This document shows positions 39,301 to 51,000 of a DNA stretch of 64,000 bases, one piece after another. Numbering within the stretch: the first letter of the stretch is position 1; each line of letters starts with the position of its first letter. The notes below the pieces were generated by a model that had not been told where the DNA came from, ran no database searches, and worked only from the letters and a program-made list of their open reading frames with translations. The stretch is from contig NC_133934.1 of NCBI RefSeq assembly GCF_031877795.1, positions 25,609,716-25,673,715 of the forward strand. The letters are read 5' to 3'. The stretch comes from Strix aluco. Lineage: Eukaryota; Chordata; Aves; Strigiformes; Strigidae. Both the position numbers and the translations under genes were made by a program.

Positions 39301-42300
39301 GTAGGTTTTCAGTTAGAAATTTTTCACATAGGACTATAAACATTCTTTCATACTATATTAAATAATAACTTAAATATTCAGGAGAACCTTTATAGTTCCC
39401 TGCTAATCTCAGGAATAAGGAACATCCCTTTAATATGAGTTCCTTCTTTCTCAAATACTGTTAGACCAGACATTCTACTAATCATTAGATGATCTGGGCC
39501 TCTCGCTCAGTTCCCCACTTCTGTGTATAATGTTACGTACCTGCAGTTCACCTTAAGCTTTGTCAGTGTTTGGTACTTCTCAGTATAGTCATTTGTGCTC
39601 TCTCCTTTAAGGACCAGCTGTACATGCACTATTTATCTATGTATATGCTGTCAAAGAATCAGATCGCAAAAGGTAAATTTGCTCAAACAGGGGCTTCTCT
39701 TAAATTTTTCGTATCATAGAATCCTAGAATGGTTTGGGTTGGAAGGGACCTTAAAGATCATCTAGTTCCAAGCCCCCTGCCATGGGCAGGGACACCTTCC
39801 ACTAGACCAGGTTGCTCAAAGCCCTGTCCAGCCTGGCCTTGAACACTTCCAGGGAGGGGGCAGCCACAACTTCTCTGGGCAACCTGTTCCAGTGTCTCAC
39901 CACCCTCACAGTGAAGAATTTCTTCCTTCTATCTAATCTAAATCTACCCTTTTTCAGTTTCAGCCATTACCCCTTGTCCTGTCACTACATGCCCTTGTAA
40001 AAAGTCCTTCTTCAGTTTTCTTGTATGGCCTCTTTAGGTACTGGAATGCTGCTATAAGGCCTTCCCAGAGGGACATGTATGTTCCATATGTGTGGAACAT
40101 GTAACCTATAGTTCTGACCCACTATTGCCATCCCCTTGTTTCGTGCCCCCTGATATCCCATACTTCTACAATTGTTTGCATTTCTGGATTGTGGTTATAT
40201 TTGATGAAGGAAAATAAGCTGAAGTACTGCACTTGGTATCATATCTACAAATAGTGGTGTCTATCTACCCTGATAAAGCAGGAACTAATCTGAGCAGTTA
40301 GGAACTATAAATCTTTAATAAGAGTAAACTTCAACGTTTTCAGTTCAGAGAGGAGCAGAACAAAAATCTGCTGCTGGGCCAGGAGCAGAGACAGTGTAAA
40401 TGAGAGTGAGAAGAGGGATATAAAATCATGTCAACAGTCCTTGGTACCTAAGAGATGAGATGGCTACCTGCTAGATGTCCTCAGTGACTGTGGATGATGC
40501 AAATATTTGAACCGCAAATTATGCAAATTCCCAAAACTCAGTAAAAGGAGACAGTGCAAATATCCATTTTGCTCACCAGATAATCTTTTTCGGTCTTGTA
40601 GCAGCTTCAAAGGTGGGAGTGTTTTATTTAGGGTTTTGGGGCTTTTTTTTAACTCAATAGCCTCACAGCATGAATTAAGGAGACTTCACTGCCTTTAAAA
40701 GAAGAATGGGCTAATTGGCACTCCTTGCTGTATCTTGGGCAGTGTTAGCTGGAATATCCTTGTTTTAATGGTTTAGGCCTATGCCAGCCTCAGTTAGCAA
40801 TTCAGCATTGAGGAAAAAGCATTAAAAGCTTCAGTTTATGCTAGTTATGATGGATTAAAACATGAACGCAAAATCACTCACGTTTTTAGTCGAAAAACTT
40901 ATAGCTATCAGAGTCTTGAAGAAGGGGTGTTAGTTTATTGTATTTATCACCACTGACAGCATGGTGCTCTCATTCTGCTACCTTTTTGCTAATTGTTTAG
41001 CCAGCCTTAGTTGTCTTCTAACTTTCAGTCCTGCATCCTCCTCTCAGACTTCTGCTGTAGCTGTTCATACACTAATCGAATATTAATATAGCCTTCTACA
41101 GTATCTGTACTTCTTCTTTGACAGAAACTCCTGCTAGAGCACACTCTCTCAGCACTCTTACATTAAGTTGTCGCTGTGCATTGCTTGGTGCCTGTTGGCA
41201 TCAATAAATGCAGGAGACTGAGTCTGCTTCTCTTTCACAACAGGTACTGTTTCTGTAGGACTTGTTTTTTGTCACTTTGGCAGTATCTTTGTCCCCTTTT
41301 GTGAATGGGAATTTTGGGGCAATTTTGACATCTGTCTTTCCCTTTTTCCTTCAATTTTTCTTGTTCTAGCAACATGTCATTGTTAATTTTTTTTTTTTAC
41401 CTGTTTGAGATTTTGTCCAGTCTTCCTCAATGACCAGTTGGTGTATTTGTGATTAAATAAAAGGTGTTTGTCACTGAGTGAACTAAAAATACTGATCACT
41501 TGAGAATCGTTTTTGCTTGTCTCTGTGCTCATCTTAATCTTTGGTTTTATAATTTGTCTGCTGAATATTTTTGTTTCACTTAAAATATGCTGGAAATATC
41601 ACTGTTCATTGTTTCATCTTTGGATAAAATCAAAAGCTGGTACATATGATGGAGGAGGAAGGTAACCACTTCAGAATTCTTTGGGGGAGCAATGTTTCTG
41701 TTTGTTCTTAATGAATACGTGATATCTTGTTACTGTTACTTGGAACTCAGATGCAGTGGGTTTATTTCCTAGTGTTCATGTATGGAAGAACAGGTAGATA
41801 ATTTTTTTTCCCCAGTATTATCCTTTGAATTCGTGTACCTCCTATTACTTATTTACTTATTTTTTTCCCATCCAGTGGTGAATGGAAAGTGTTTTCTGGA
41901 AATGAGCTGGGAGCTCTTTTAGGCTGGTGGATTTTCACTTGCTGGAAAAAGCACAATAGGGATACTCGTGCCCTTAAAGATGTCTACATGTTATCCAGTA
42001 CTGTTTCTTCCAAAATCCTGAGAGCGATTGCACTAAAGGAAGGTTTTCACTTTGAGGTAAGCTGTTACAGATTATTCCATGTTCCTTTATTTGCTTACCT
42101 ACATAGTGTCAATCTTTGTAAAACATTGCTTTTATTTTTAATGCTTTTTTTTCTCCTCACTGCTGTAGGAAACACTGACAGGTTTCAAGTGGATGGGCAA
42201 CCGTGCCAAACAGCTCATGGACCAGGGAAAAGCTGTTCTCTTTGCATTTGAGGAGGCTATAGGTAAGAAATGGAATATTATGTTCTAGTATCCTGTAAAA

Positions 42301-45300
42301 TAGTGAAAGTAGGACTATTGCAAAAAATGGCAATGTGAAGGCGCTCTCAACACAATGATTTCCAGTGAGTAATCGATATCATCCATTTGGATGATTGATA
42401 TAACTAGTTTTAATCCTTTGGATTTCTGCTTAGCATGAAGTATGATGATGTGAGCTAATATATGTATCTTCAGTAGCATGACTATGTAGACTTGGACTGC
42501 AAATTCTGCACAAGGTATTTAAAAAAAACAAACATGTTTTTCAGTGTTTCAAGTTGAGTATGTTTAGCTGACAGTTTTAAGCTAAGTTTGAATGTGAATA
42601 AAATAAAGTAAAAACTCCCCCAAATTATACTTGTAAACTGGAAAGCCATGCATAAAAGCTATGAATTCATGAGAAGGAAATTGTAAAGCTATAATGCTAT
42701 TTCTTGAGTGTCTCAATACCTGAAAACCAGAGAAAATGCGACTAATTTCATGGATAATTATTGTATGCTACCATGTAATAACATTTGAGACAAAGTGCTA
42801 TACTGGCATTGTTCCTGCAGTGTGGCATTTCTCTTTCATGAGAGCTCCAAAAGTACTCGGAAACATCTGGCACTGATAAGATACAAATCTGTCTTTATGT
42901 TGAAATTCCATTAAATACCTTGCTTACCAAAATTAACACTGACTAGAAGATAAAATTTTTCCAGTTTTGGTTTAGCTGTAAAATGTCTGTACTATAGTGA
43001 TGTGCATTTCTCCTTTAAAAGATGTTGGTTTGATTAACTCCCAGCTCCCCCCCCCCCCCCCCCCCCCCCCATCTTATTTCCTCATTAAAATATATCAAAT
43101 CTATATAATTTTCTTTTTTTAGGGTATATGTGCTGTCCTGCTGTTCTGGACAAAGATGGTGTCAGCGCTGCTGTTATAACTGCAGAGATGGCTAGCTTTT
43201 TGGCAACCAGGAATTTGACTTTGTCTCAACAGCTGAAAGCTGTCTATGATGAGTGAGTTTGATTATAGTTGTTTCATTTTCAGATTTTCTCCATTCCACA
43301 TACTGGGGTTAACAGGGACTCAGTAGCAACCTAAAGTATATGAAGAAATAAAAATTGGGTTGTTGTACTATTAACACAATTCTGTGTTAATAGTAATCTT
43401 CTAGAAAGCACTCCTGTCTCATGGGCATGAATATATTTATAACTTAATGTTGTGCCATTTTAAGGTGTTTAAAAAAAATAATATTACCTTACTAATTCCC
43501 TAGTAGTTAATGAGATTTTTGATGTATTTTTGTTTGCTTTTCTGAAAGGTTTCCCCCTTTTAGGAACTTCTGCTCTTCGGTCCTTTTACAGAAGATTGGC
43601 CTGGGTCTTGGCCAGCATCACTGCTGTGTTGTAGAGGCTGTAGTGCTTCTTACTGCTTAAATGTGCCAGACACACGAGAACGTTGATGGCAGAACAGGTC
43701 TAAGTAGCTCTGGCATATTTATGCTACTCGCAGAAGCCAGCTTGCTTCTGTCCCACTTGCAGGGCTACTTGTGATTAAATTAATTCTAGTTACCTCTAAA
43801 GTTAGACTTTTTTTTATATTATTCTGTCTTTTTTGATAGTATATATTGGTTGGTTTTGGCTCCTGAATACTGAGATTTGAGCTGATTGTGCAGAAGTACT
43901 GTGACTGTTTGACCATAACTGTTGGCTATATACAGCTGGATATCCCTCTGAGAGCTTTTAATGAGGCACTACTTTTCTTTTGTTCTTGTTTAATGTCTTC
44001 AAAGACCTACAGAAATTAATAGCAAAGATGGCTATTGGATTTCATGGGGCAGGAAGTGGGTTTTTTGTTGGGGGCGGGGAGGCAGGTTGGGTTGAGTTGT
44101 TTGTTTTAAAGGAGGGAGCAGCACAGGCTGGCAGATACTCTCCACCGCTTCATGTCCCATAGACGCTAACAAAGGAGTGGTGGAACCTGCAAAGAGGCTC
44201 ATGGAAAACTCCAGCCTTGGTGCTTCTTGTTTTTCAATCTCTCATTTGCATGCAGCACTAGCCATTCTTGTTTCATCTGCTGTTTAAGAAGGAATCAAGT
44301 GGCAAAGACTTGCTAACACACTGCATAAATAAATTGTGAAATTTGTCAGCTATTGTACATTGAAGAAATAAACAGTAATATAAATGCATGGAAGAGGAAT
44401 TCATGCCCAGAGCTGCAAATATAGCATCTGACATGAGAATTCCCTTAACTACTCGTAGCTGGGAGTGTGTATTCAAGGAATTAATCTTCTCTGGCTTGCG
44501 TTTTGTTGGTTTTTTAATACTCATTCAGTAAACACCTGCTTCAGGTTGCCCTCAGAAACAGAATATTGAACAGAGTGGAACTTAGCTGTGCCACAGCGTG
44601 GCTGTGTACATAGCCACTGAAGAGAACTCTCAAAGTCAGAGCTTATTTAGCATAAAAGCAGTCTGTAGATGCACCTCAAAGTAAAATGTCACTGCACATA
44701 GTCACTGTTTATGGAAAAGCTACAGATACAGATACAGGAAAGGATATAAATCTACCTTGTTAAGTTGATGCTTGATAACTGGAACTGTGTGTCTTGTTTT
44801 GTATTTGGGGGTTGTCCTGTGTATGTGTGTGTTTTGTTTGCTGGTGGCTAGTATAGAGTTGCAGTTTTCTACTCCTTACTACTTTATTCTTCATCAGATT
44901 TGTCTTGAGAGTCACTGTTGAAGCAGAAGAAACTCTGCTCTGTATTTTGGAGATATAGAAGGAGGATCTGTTCTTGAAGAAGTAAATGTAGATCAGGAAA
45001 AGGACACGGTCCTAGCAGGTTCATAATTTCTTTCAAATATAGGACAGATTTTGTAAATTCCCTTGCTGGATTCTCAAGACCAATTTAACAACTATTGACC
45101 GTCAAGATGTCCATTTTGGTATAAACATGACACTATTTAAGGAACCTTTCAGGTTTCTAACACAAACATCCTAGTACTAATGAAAGATTTTCCTTCAGAT
45201 TTTCCCTGACACCAAGGATACTCATCAAGTGTTGATCTTTAGTAAAAGCTCACTTAAACAACCACTCCAGGCTTGTATGCTTTTCGGTAACATGCTGTTT

Positions 45301-47688
45301 TGAAAAGTCAGTGTTAGTAGGTCATTTGTCTTTGATGCAGATTCTGCATCATACAGATAATCAGTAAACAGATAAGGTAAAGAGACGATGTTCAGAACAG
45401 TTTGGTTTAGGAAAAATACTTTCATGGGAGAGCAGCTTCTAAAGTGTCATTGGAAAAAACAGTCTGGAATTTGTTTTACTCAGAAAAGGTCAGCTGGAAT
45501 CCAGTCAAGGAAGATATTTAGATGTAGTTTGTTCTTTTCCTATGGTGATTAGATCTCTTCAAGGCAATAATGACATCTTCTTTTTTTCTGGTTTAACAGT
45601 AAACTTTCTCATTTTCAATCATTGAAAGGAAAAGATGTCTGCACAGAAGTTTCTTTTAAAGTATGTAAAATATGACAATTAAGGTGTTGAGGCCCTTTTT
45701 AAAATTGTTAGGGGGTGAACTGATGCTACAGTTGGGTGACCATGAGTATAGATTCTTGCTCTATGGAAGGTTGTATAAAGTGTATGGTGTGCGACTCTTG
45801 AGAACTTTGCTTCTTTGGTTCATTAATGTTGTGTCTTCACAGATATGGCTTCCATATTACCAAAGCTTCATATTTCATCTGCCATGATCCTAAAGTTATT
45901 CAACAGCTTTTTGACAACCTTAGAAATTTTGATGGAAGAAACACATACCCAAAATCTTGTGGTAGATTTAAAGTTTCTGGAATAAGGGATCTAACTACTG
46001 GGTATGACAGCAGCCAGCCAGATCAAAAAGCTGTAAGTATATTTTTTAAATTATATATAAATTATAAAAGTATGTATATACACATATATAAACAAATCTA
46101 TGGAGAAACACTCTAAACATTGTGTTACATCCTGAGTCTTAAAATAAATTAGCTTGGGGATGATTGTTTTGCCTTGGTGGGAGGAAATGAAGGTTGGGTG
46201 AGGAGGGGGTGGGTTGGGGTTTTTTGTTTGATTTTGTGGTAGTTTTTTCTCTCCAGGATGACAGTCTGTAAAGGGAGGTAGGAGGATCTTGCTGTCTTGC
46301 TACAGCAATCTTGCATTATTTTCTTGGAAGTGTAATTTAAACTGTCTACTGAGATGTGGCTTTGGGTTCTTTAGTTTTCCACAATCCGTGTTTCTCTTCT
46401 TCCTGGGAAATGCCATCACAGAGCAATTTCTGTTTGCAGTAAAAATGTTGACTGGACTTGAAATGAGCTACCTAGCAGTAATGTACTGCTACCAGATTCA
46501 AGGTTGAGGGTAAGGCTGTAATTTGCCTGTTGTAGTCTCAAGACCACAGTGTTGAAGAAAACTGAACAAAACTTAATTTTAACTGATCCTTTAGTTATAT
46601 GACATCAAGTCATGGGTTTTGTCTTGAATTCATTATATAGAGTCACTTTCAAGCTTCTAAAAAATTATTCTATTTCTAGATACTTCCCACTAGTAAAAGT
46701 AGCCAGATGATAACATTCACTTTTGCTAATGGAGGAGTGGCCACAATGAGAACCAGTGGGACGGAACCAAAGATCAAATACTATTCTGAACTTTGTGCAC
46801 CTCCTGGAAACAGGTATTGTTACTTACAGCAGTAAAAACTTTGTAATAGGGGCTGTGTGGCTTTTTGGTATTGTTTTGATGGGAAAGGGGCTCTCCATGA
46901 CCAAATAACATTACTACAGTAATTATTTTAGAGAGTGTATTTGCATAAAGCTTCAATTCTGCAAAATTCATTGATATATTCTTGTCACTGAAATTCCTTT
47001 GAACTTGATTTCACATTCAGTAAAAACAGTATCAAGAAAAACTTTCTGCCTTAAATGGAAGTCAATATATTCACTCTCTTTTCGCATACATAGTTGCTTT
47101 AAACTTATATAACTATATAAGGTGTTCTAATATATTTTAAACCCTCTTATGTTTAGTAATTACATAAGGACTGATAGTCTTGGAAATCATATAGTCTTAA
47201 AGATAAGCAATTATTACTTATGTAATGAAAATAATGCTTTCTCGCAGATGAAAATTAACCTGAAAATAGTATTACAAGTATAAAAATTACGTTTCTAATC
47301 ACATACATTTAGTAATAGAAGATCTGCTGAACTCAAACTAGCTGTTCTATTTTAGATTATATTGTGGGTTTATGTTTCTCCATAGTCTTAAGTGCCTTCA
47401 TGCACATCAGTTGGAAGTGAACATCAGTGTATTACCATAAGAAATCAAGGGTATATACTTTTAGCAGTAATAGAAAATGTCCAAAACAATGCAACAGACT
47501 TAAAAATGTCTCAGACGGAAAATGTGCTTTTTAGCTTCTCCACTGTGACACTGTTTTCTGTATTTTTGTGGATTTTGTTTCTCAGTGACATTGAGCAACT
47601 GAAGAAGGAACTAGATGAATTGGTCAACGCTCTTGAAAAACACTTCTTTCAACCAGAAAAAAATAATCTTCAACGAAAGACTGAGTAA
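26953..47688 (+). CDS. PGM2: Phosphoglucomutase 2 / phosphopentomutase, whole gene (14 coding exons)
   Basis: The enzyme interconverts ribose-1-phosphate or deoxyribose-1-phosphate and the 5-phosphates, linking nucleoside breakdown to the pentose phosphate pathway, with weaker phosphoglucomutase activity; it is cytosolic. The joined exons give 609 aa (human PGM2 has 612) with all GT-AG introns in phase. Domains in order: the phosphoserine loop [13 protein letters not shown] with catalytic Ser162, the metal loop DPDADR (Asp319, 321, 323), the sugar-binding FEEAIG (420-425) and the phosphate-binding RTSGTEPK (555-562). The Pro-Lys-Gln after TASHN and overall similarity favour PGM2 over its paralogue PGM2L1 (glucose-1,6-bisphosphate synthase), which has Arg-Lys-Glu there. 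The start is the first in-frame ATG after the GC-rich leader, matching family length. No frameshift or stop is present, so the gene appears functional. Introns hold one solo LTR and one CR1, both antisense. Confidence 0.98.
27025..31608. other. PGM2 intron 1, part before the LTR
   Basis: The first 350 bp belong to the CpG island and the rest is AT-rich. No exon was recognised. An 18-T run lies at 31,166-31,183. Confidence 0.6.
31609..32530 (-). mobile_element. Solo ERVL-type LTR, antisense in PGM2 intron 1
   Basis: A 922-bp, GC-rich segment. Read on the minus strand it starts TGTACTGGGTTTGTGTGGC and ends near AAACCACAATA, the form of a common avian ERVL LTR, with the terminal CACGACA changed by two transitions. 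The direct repeat AAAAC flanks it (31,604-31,608 and 32,531-32,535), so it is an intact solo LTR. On the minus strand a TATTTAAG promoter-like box (complement of about 32,367-32,374) precedes an ATTAAA signal (complement of about 31,796-31,801). There is no gag, pol or env sequence. Its right end is only 55 bp from PGM2 exon 2. Confidence 0.88.
32586..32753 (+). CDS. PGM2: PGM2 exon 2
   Basis: The exon has 56 codons, is phase 0 on both sides, and is bounded by TCTACAG and a GTACTG donor. It carries the conserved [14 protein letters not shown] segment near the start of domain 1. The acceptor region is limited to about 50 bp because an LTR lies just upstream. Confidence 0.97.
33500..33606 (+). 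CDS. PGM2: PGM2 exon 3
   Basis: The exon is 107 nt, starts after GTCTTCAG and ends in phase 2 at a weak GTACTT donor. It encodes [10 protein letters not shown] and the conserved [13 protein letters not shown]. Confidence 0.97.
33914..33998 (+). CDS. PGM2: PGM2 exon 4
   Basis: The exon is 85 nt, follows TGTTTAG and ends in phase 0 at GTAGGT. It encodes [14 protein letters not shown] and [13 protein letters not shown], the strand-helix unit before the active-site loop. Confidence 0.97.
35255..35338 (+). CDS. PGM2: PGM2 exon 5, catalytic phosphoserine loop
   Basis: The exon has 28 codons, phase 0 on both sides. It encodes [17 protein letters not shown]; the Ser of TASHN (residue 162) is the residue phosphorylated during catalysis and also a metal ligand in this superfamily. 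Confidence 0.98.
36742..36935 (+). CDS. PGM2: PGM2 exon 6
   Basis: The exon is 194 nt and ends in phase 2 at a GTAACT donor. It encodes [18 protein letters not shown] and the conserved [15 protein letters not shown]. Confidence 0.98.
38020..38209 (+). CDS. PGM2: PGM2 exon 7
   Basis: The exon is 190 nt, follows TTATTTCAG and ends in phase 0. It encodes [16 protein letters not shown] and the strongly conserved [20 protein letters not shown]. Confidence 0.98.
38902..38999 (+). CDS. PGM2: PGM2 exon 8, metal-binding loop
   Basis: The exon is 98 nt and ends in phase 2 at GTATGG. It encodes [16 protein letters not shown]; the three Asp residues (319, 321, 323) bind the catalytic magnesium. Confidence 0.98.
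39714..40071 (-). mobile_element. CR1 LINE 3' fragment in PGM2 intron 8, antisense
   Basis: The + strand starts with ATCATAGAATCCTAGAATGG and continues GGTTGGAAGGGACC, the complement of the CR1 3' UTR, then the complement of the ORF2 end. It is about 360 bp, 5'-truncated and decayed, with no function expected. Confidence 0.9.
40072..41875. other. PGM2 intron 8, part after CR1
   Basis: Unique AT-rich intron sequence. No further exon was recognised before exon 9. Confidence 0.6.
41876..42056 (+). CDS. PGM2: PGM2 exon 9
   Basis: The exon is 181 nt, ends in phase 0 at GTAAGC, and encodes [14 protein letters not shown] and [18 protein letters not shown]. The following intron (42,057-42,168, 112 bp) is the shortest of the gene. 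Confidence 0.98.
42169..42262 (+). CDS. PGM2: PGM2 exon 10, sugar-binding loop
   Basis: The exon is 94 nt, phase 0 in and phase 1 out at GTAAGA. It encodes [16 protein letters not shown] and LFAFEEAI; the FEEAIG loop contacts the sugar in this superfamily. Confidence 0.98.
43047..43070 (+). repeat. Run of 24 C in PGM2 intron 10
   Basis: An uninterrupted C homopolymer ends 52 bp before exon 11. Its length in the assembly may not be exact, since such runs are error-prone in sequencing. Confidence 0.85.
43123..43252 (+). CDS. PGM2: PGM2 exon 11
   Basis: The exon is 130 nt, entered in phase 1 after TTTTTTTAG and left in phase 2 at GTGAGT. It encodes [20 protein letters not shown] and [15 protein letters not shown]. 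Confidence 0.98.
43253..45842. other. PGM2 intron 11
   Basis: Noncoding sequence. A perfect 13-bp inverted repeat with a 4-nt loop lies at 43,366-43,395. No exon or recognised transposon was found. Confidence 0.6.
45843..46032 (+). CDS. PGM2: PGM2 exon 12
   Basis: The exon is 190 nt, ends in phase 0 at GTAAGT, and encodes [16 protein letters not shown] and [17 protein letters not shown], the start of the C-terminal domain. Confidence 0.98.
46680..46813 (+). CDS. PGM2: PGM2 exon 13, phosphate-binding motif
   Basis: The exon is 134 nt, ends in phase 2 at GTATTG, and encodes [17 protein letters not shown] followed by [20 protein letters not shown] (555-562) is the C-terminal phosphate-binding loop of the family. 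Confidence 0.98.
47586..47688 (+). CDS. PGM2: PGM2 exon 14 with stop codon
   Basis: The exon has 103 coding nt after TTTCTCAG. It encodes [20 protein letters not shown], a C-terminal helix, then [13 protein letters not shown] and a TAA stop (47,686-47,688). Confidence 0.97.
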
Positions 47689-47848
47689 AATAGCAAAATT
47701 ACTACCTTAATTGGTTTTTGCAGCATTAAAAGTGCATTATTTAAGTAAGGATTTTTAGGACCAAACATCTGAGAACTCAGACTGAAAAGATTCTGCTTTT
47801 ATTAAGAGTTTTGCTGGATACTCTTGGATCTAGTATCTTGTTTCTGAA

Positions 47849-47914
47849 GGAAAATACCCTTAAAGGAAAATACCCTTAAAGGAAAATACCCTTAAAGGAA
47901 AATACCCTTAAAGG
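47849..47914 (+). repeat. 16-bp tandem repeat, 4.1 copies, PGM2 3' UTR
   Basis: The unit GGAAAATACCCTTAAA is repeated four times without mismatch, plus two bases. It begins 160 bp after the PGM2 stop codon, upstream of the likely poly(A) signal, so it should be present in the mature transcript. Confidence 0.95.
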
Positions 47915-47997
47915 ACCAAAAAAACCCCAATCAGTTGAACTAAAAGTTTATGAACTAAAAGTTGACTGCAAATGTATTTCAATCAAAACTTGTTTTA

Positions 47998-48003
47998 ATT
48001 AAA
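47998..48003 (+). terminator. PGM2: Likely PGM2 poly(A) signal (ATTAAA)
   Basis: An ATTAAA hexamer lies 310 bp after the stop codon, followed by a T/GT-rich tract (about 48,040-48,077, including TTTTGTGTGTGTG) as expected downstream of a cleavage site. Other hexamers at 47,725 (ATTAAA) and 48,963 (AATAAA) could give shorter or longer 3' UTRs. Confidence 0.4.
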
Positions 48004-48079
48004 TATTATAAGTAGTATCTTGATTTCTGAAATGCAGCCTGTTTTGTGGGGCTTTTATTTCTTTTGTGTGTGTGTAATC

Positions 48080-51000
48080 TGGTAATACTATGCAACTTTG
48101 TCTAGGTTTAGATTTGCAAAGCAAGTTCTTCTGTTAACAAGTACTGAAAGCCTGTCATGACAATTTGACAAACTTGGGGCAAATGTTTCAGAAATAGTGA
48201 TCTATCTTGGGGATTTTGGCCCAAGTAAACAAGAAAGTCACAGTGAATTTGCTGTACAGCTGTTTGCTGTGGGACTATACATCATACTCCAGGTACTAAG
48301 TGTACTAAACTGCCTTTTAATACCATGAACATACTAAGATAATATATCTACATACCGCACCTTTCTGTTGCCTCATTGAACTAAACATAATTAGTTCAAT
48401 GCACACCCCAGCCTCAGAACCTGTCATATACTGTATGCTGCCATGACTCAATGCATAATTCTTCATGTCTAATTTAAAGCAGAAGTTTCTGTTCTATCTC
48501 AGCTGTTGTGTGCACTTGCAGAGCCTGAGAGGGTTATTTGGAGGTTACCAGTTTGCTTTAATACAAGGGGTTTTTTGCATTTTCAGTAGCTCAAACAGCC
48601 CCAGTACTTCTTGGGTAAAGAAACCTCTTTGTCAGAATTACTTCTGGTATCCCATGGAGAATGACTAGTTGCCAGACTGAGCACAGATCAAATTTAGCAA
48701 ATTATTCATAAAAGGTCAAACTTGCCATTTCAAGCCCAGTAAATATGAACTTAACTTGTTAGCTAAGATGGTAACCAAAGAACACTGGATATCTGCTTTT
48801 ACCTTACAGACTTCAAAGTTATCACAGGAAGACACAAGGAAAGGAGTAGTCCCTGCATTCTGTGGCTGTCACATCAGTTTTTCTTGGCTGTGCAGGGTCA
48901 AAGGCATCATCTGAATCATTCATGTTGAGGTCCATCTGTGTGGCACAGAAAATTAACTTTAAAATAAAGTAATAAGAAGGGTACTGAGGAAACAGAGTGT
49001 GCTATTAATCAAATCCTAGTCCTTTAGAGTAGAAAGCTAAAATGATAGACTATTAGTTTGTGCAGAAAGTGCTGGTTCACACCCTCCACTTTTCTGTGTC
49101 CATTTCTCTATACTAAACCAAAGATGAGACAGGTTTTTATTGATACATGTTTATCTGGTGCATTGAATAATGCAGTCCATATTCCTAAATAGGACCCTAG
49201 GGACTACTGAATGTAGTAATAACTGTGAAGGGAATCTCAGTATTGACTTCAGTGCAATCAGCTCTGTCACATTGCATGAAATTTCTTCATGTATCAAATC
49301 CTGCGGTCCTTTCCTTCTAAAAATAAAAGCTAAGGACAAAGTAAAGGTTTAAAATAAATATATAGTATTTTAGACTTCTTTTTCATGCATGTTAAGTGTG
49401 CTAAACCAGTGCATTTGGCATGTTGTAAATCTGAACTGATTCTCAAAAGGAAAGTAGAAATTTCTAAGACATTGAGACAGATTGGTCACCAGTCCCTTTC
49501 TACCTGACCTTGTGGCAGAAACGTCTATTAATCTGGTTTTTTTCTGATTAAAGAAACTTTTTTTATGAAATCTGAAGGCAACATTACCAGCCTTTTAAAA
49601 TTTTGGACTTTGTCATCTTATTTTTGTCCCTGGAAGTATTTTGAGAGTTCCAAGTCCAACTCATGCCTTGTCATCTAGAACTGAGATGGGAAGGGATTTC
49701 AAGACCATCCATAAGAGGGGGGCATGAAAACAAGGAGTTATTATTGAGGAATTAAAATGACAACTTTAGCTTTTGACATAGTCCAAATCTGAAGTACTTC
49801 TCAATAGTAGGTGTTCCCTTGTTGCATTTCCTCTGCTTCCTCAGTACCTGTGATGCTGGGTCCCCAGCTGCCTGAGACCTGGAATGATAGGTGTGTGGTA
49901 CAAGTTTGTGAGACCAGAGTATGAAACGGTGCTGACATATCACAGAAAAACGCATGCACCTGGATCTCTGAGGTTTCTGTGATAAGTTTCAATGTGGCAA
50001 GAGCTGAGAAGAGAAATTAAGCTCTGCTCCCTAACAGTTCTATTGCAAAGGTTCATTTTTTCTTCTTTCCCTGCCCCTCAGCACATGAGGTCCTGCTTTC
50101 CTTCATTTCTAAAGAGGCAGCAGGGAGACATGACAAGAAGGACGTAAGGGGTAAGATTAAACTGAGATAGCGTGTAGAGATTGTGTACTCCTGTACTCAA
50201 GTAGGAGACCAGACCTGAAAGGAAATCACTCCCATGTGCTATTGTGTGCTGTACACTGAGTGGATGCACTTGAAGAACTCTGCAAGTGTCTGACAGCAGG
50301 GCCATCAATGAACTGATGTATACTGAGACATCCTTAAGATGGCTTTAGAGCATCCTCAGAAACAGTACAGATATGGTCAAGATGATGGCGCAATCTGTAT
50401 CATTCTGTCATCCCAGGAACAAGGAATTTATTTGCTCCATTCCCCGCTCTGTTCCAAACAGAAGTTCACGACTTGGCGGGGGGAGGGGGCGGGGGGGGGA
50501 GGAAATGGGATAAAAAAAACCTAACACAGTGGTTTATTAAGCTGACTGAACAATTACAACAAACTACAGAATTACAAGATGAAACTTGTTGTTGCTAGAG
50601 TCTTTACTAACTTTGTCTTGCATCAGAGAAAGAGGATGTAGAACCAAAATAAAGAACTGAAACAAAGGCAGTAAGAGTACACCAAAGAGAGAAGTTAGTA
50701 TTGCAAGCTGGAATGGGTATTAAGCTACAGCTTCTTCATAGCTGGTCTAATTCCTCCATCAAAGTGTTGTGTAAGATAATGAAGCCAATTTAGAGATGAT
50801 TAATCCCAGGACAAACATTAAAAAACCAGACAAATGTAATTTGTGAACAACCAGCTTTGAACTGGGAGCAAAGGCACTAATATTTTATCCAGAAGTGGGA
50901 ATTGCCATGACTAGCATAAAGAATGCTTGCAGCCCAGACTGAACTCAAGTGTAAGGGAATCCCTGGCTGCTCATAGAGAAAGACACATCCCTAAGTTACC

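Noticed and set aside
26953-47688. Assignment to PGM2L1 instead of PGM2
   Set aside because: The active-site loop reads [13 protein letters not shown] rather than the Arg-Lys-Glu form, and the C-terminus and overall sequence follow PGM2.
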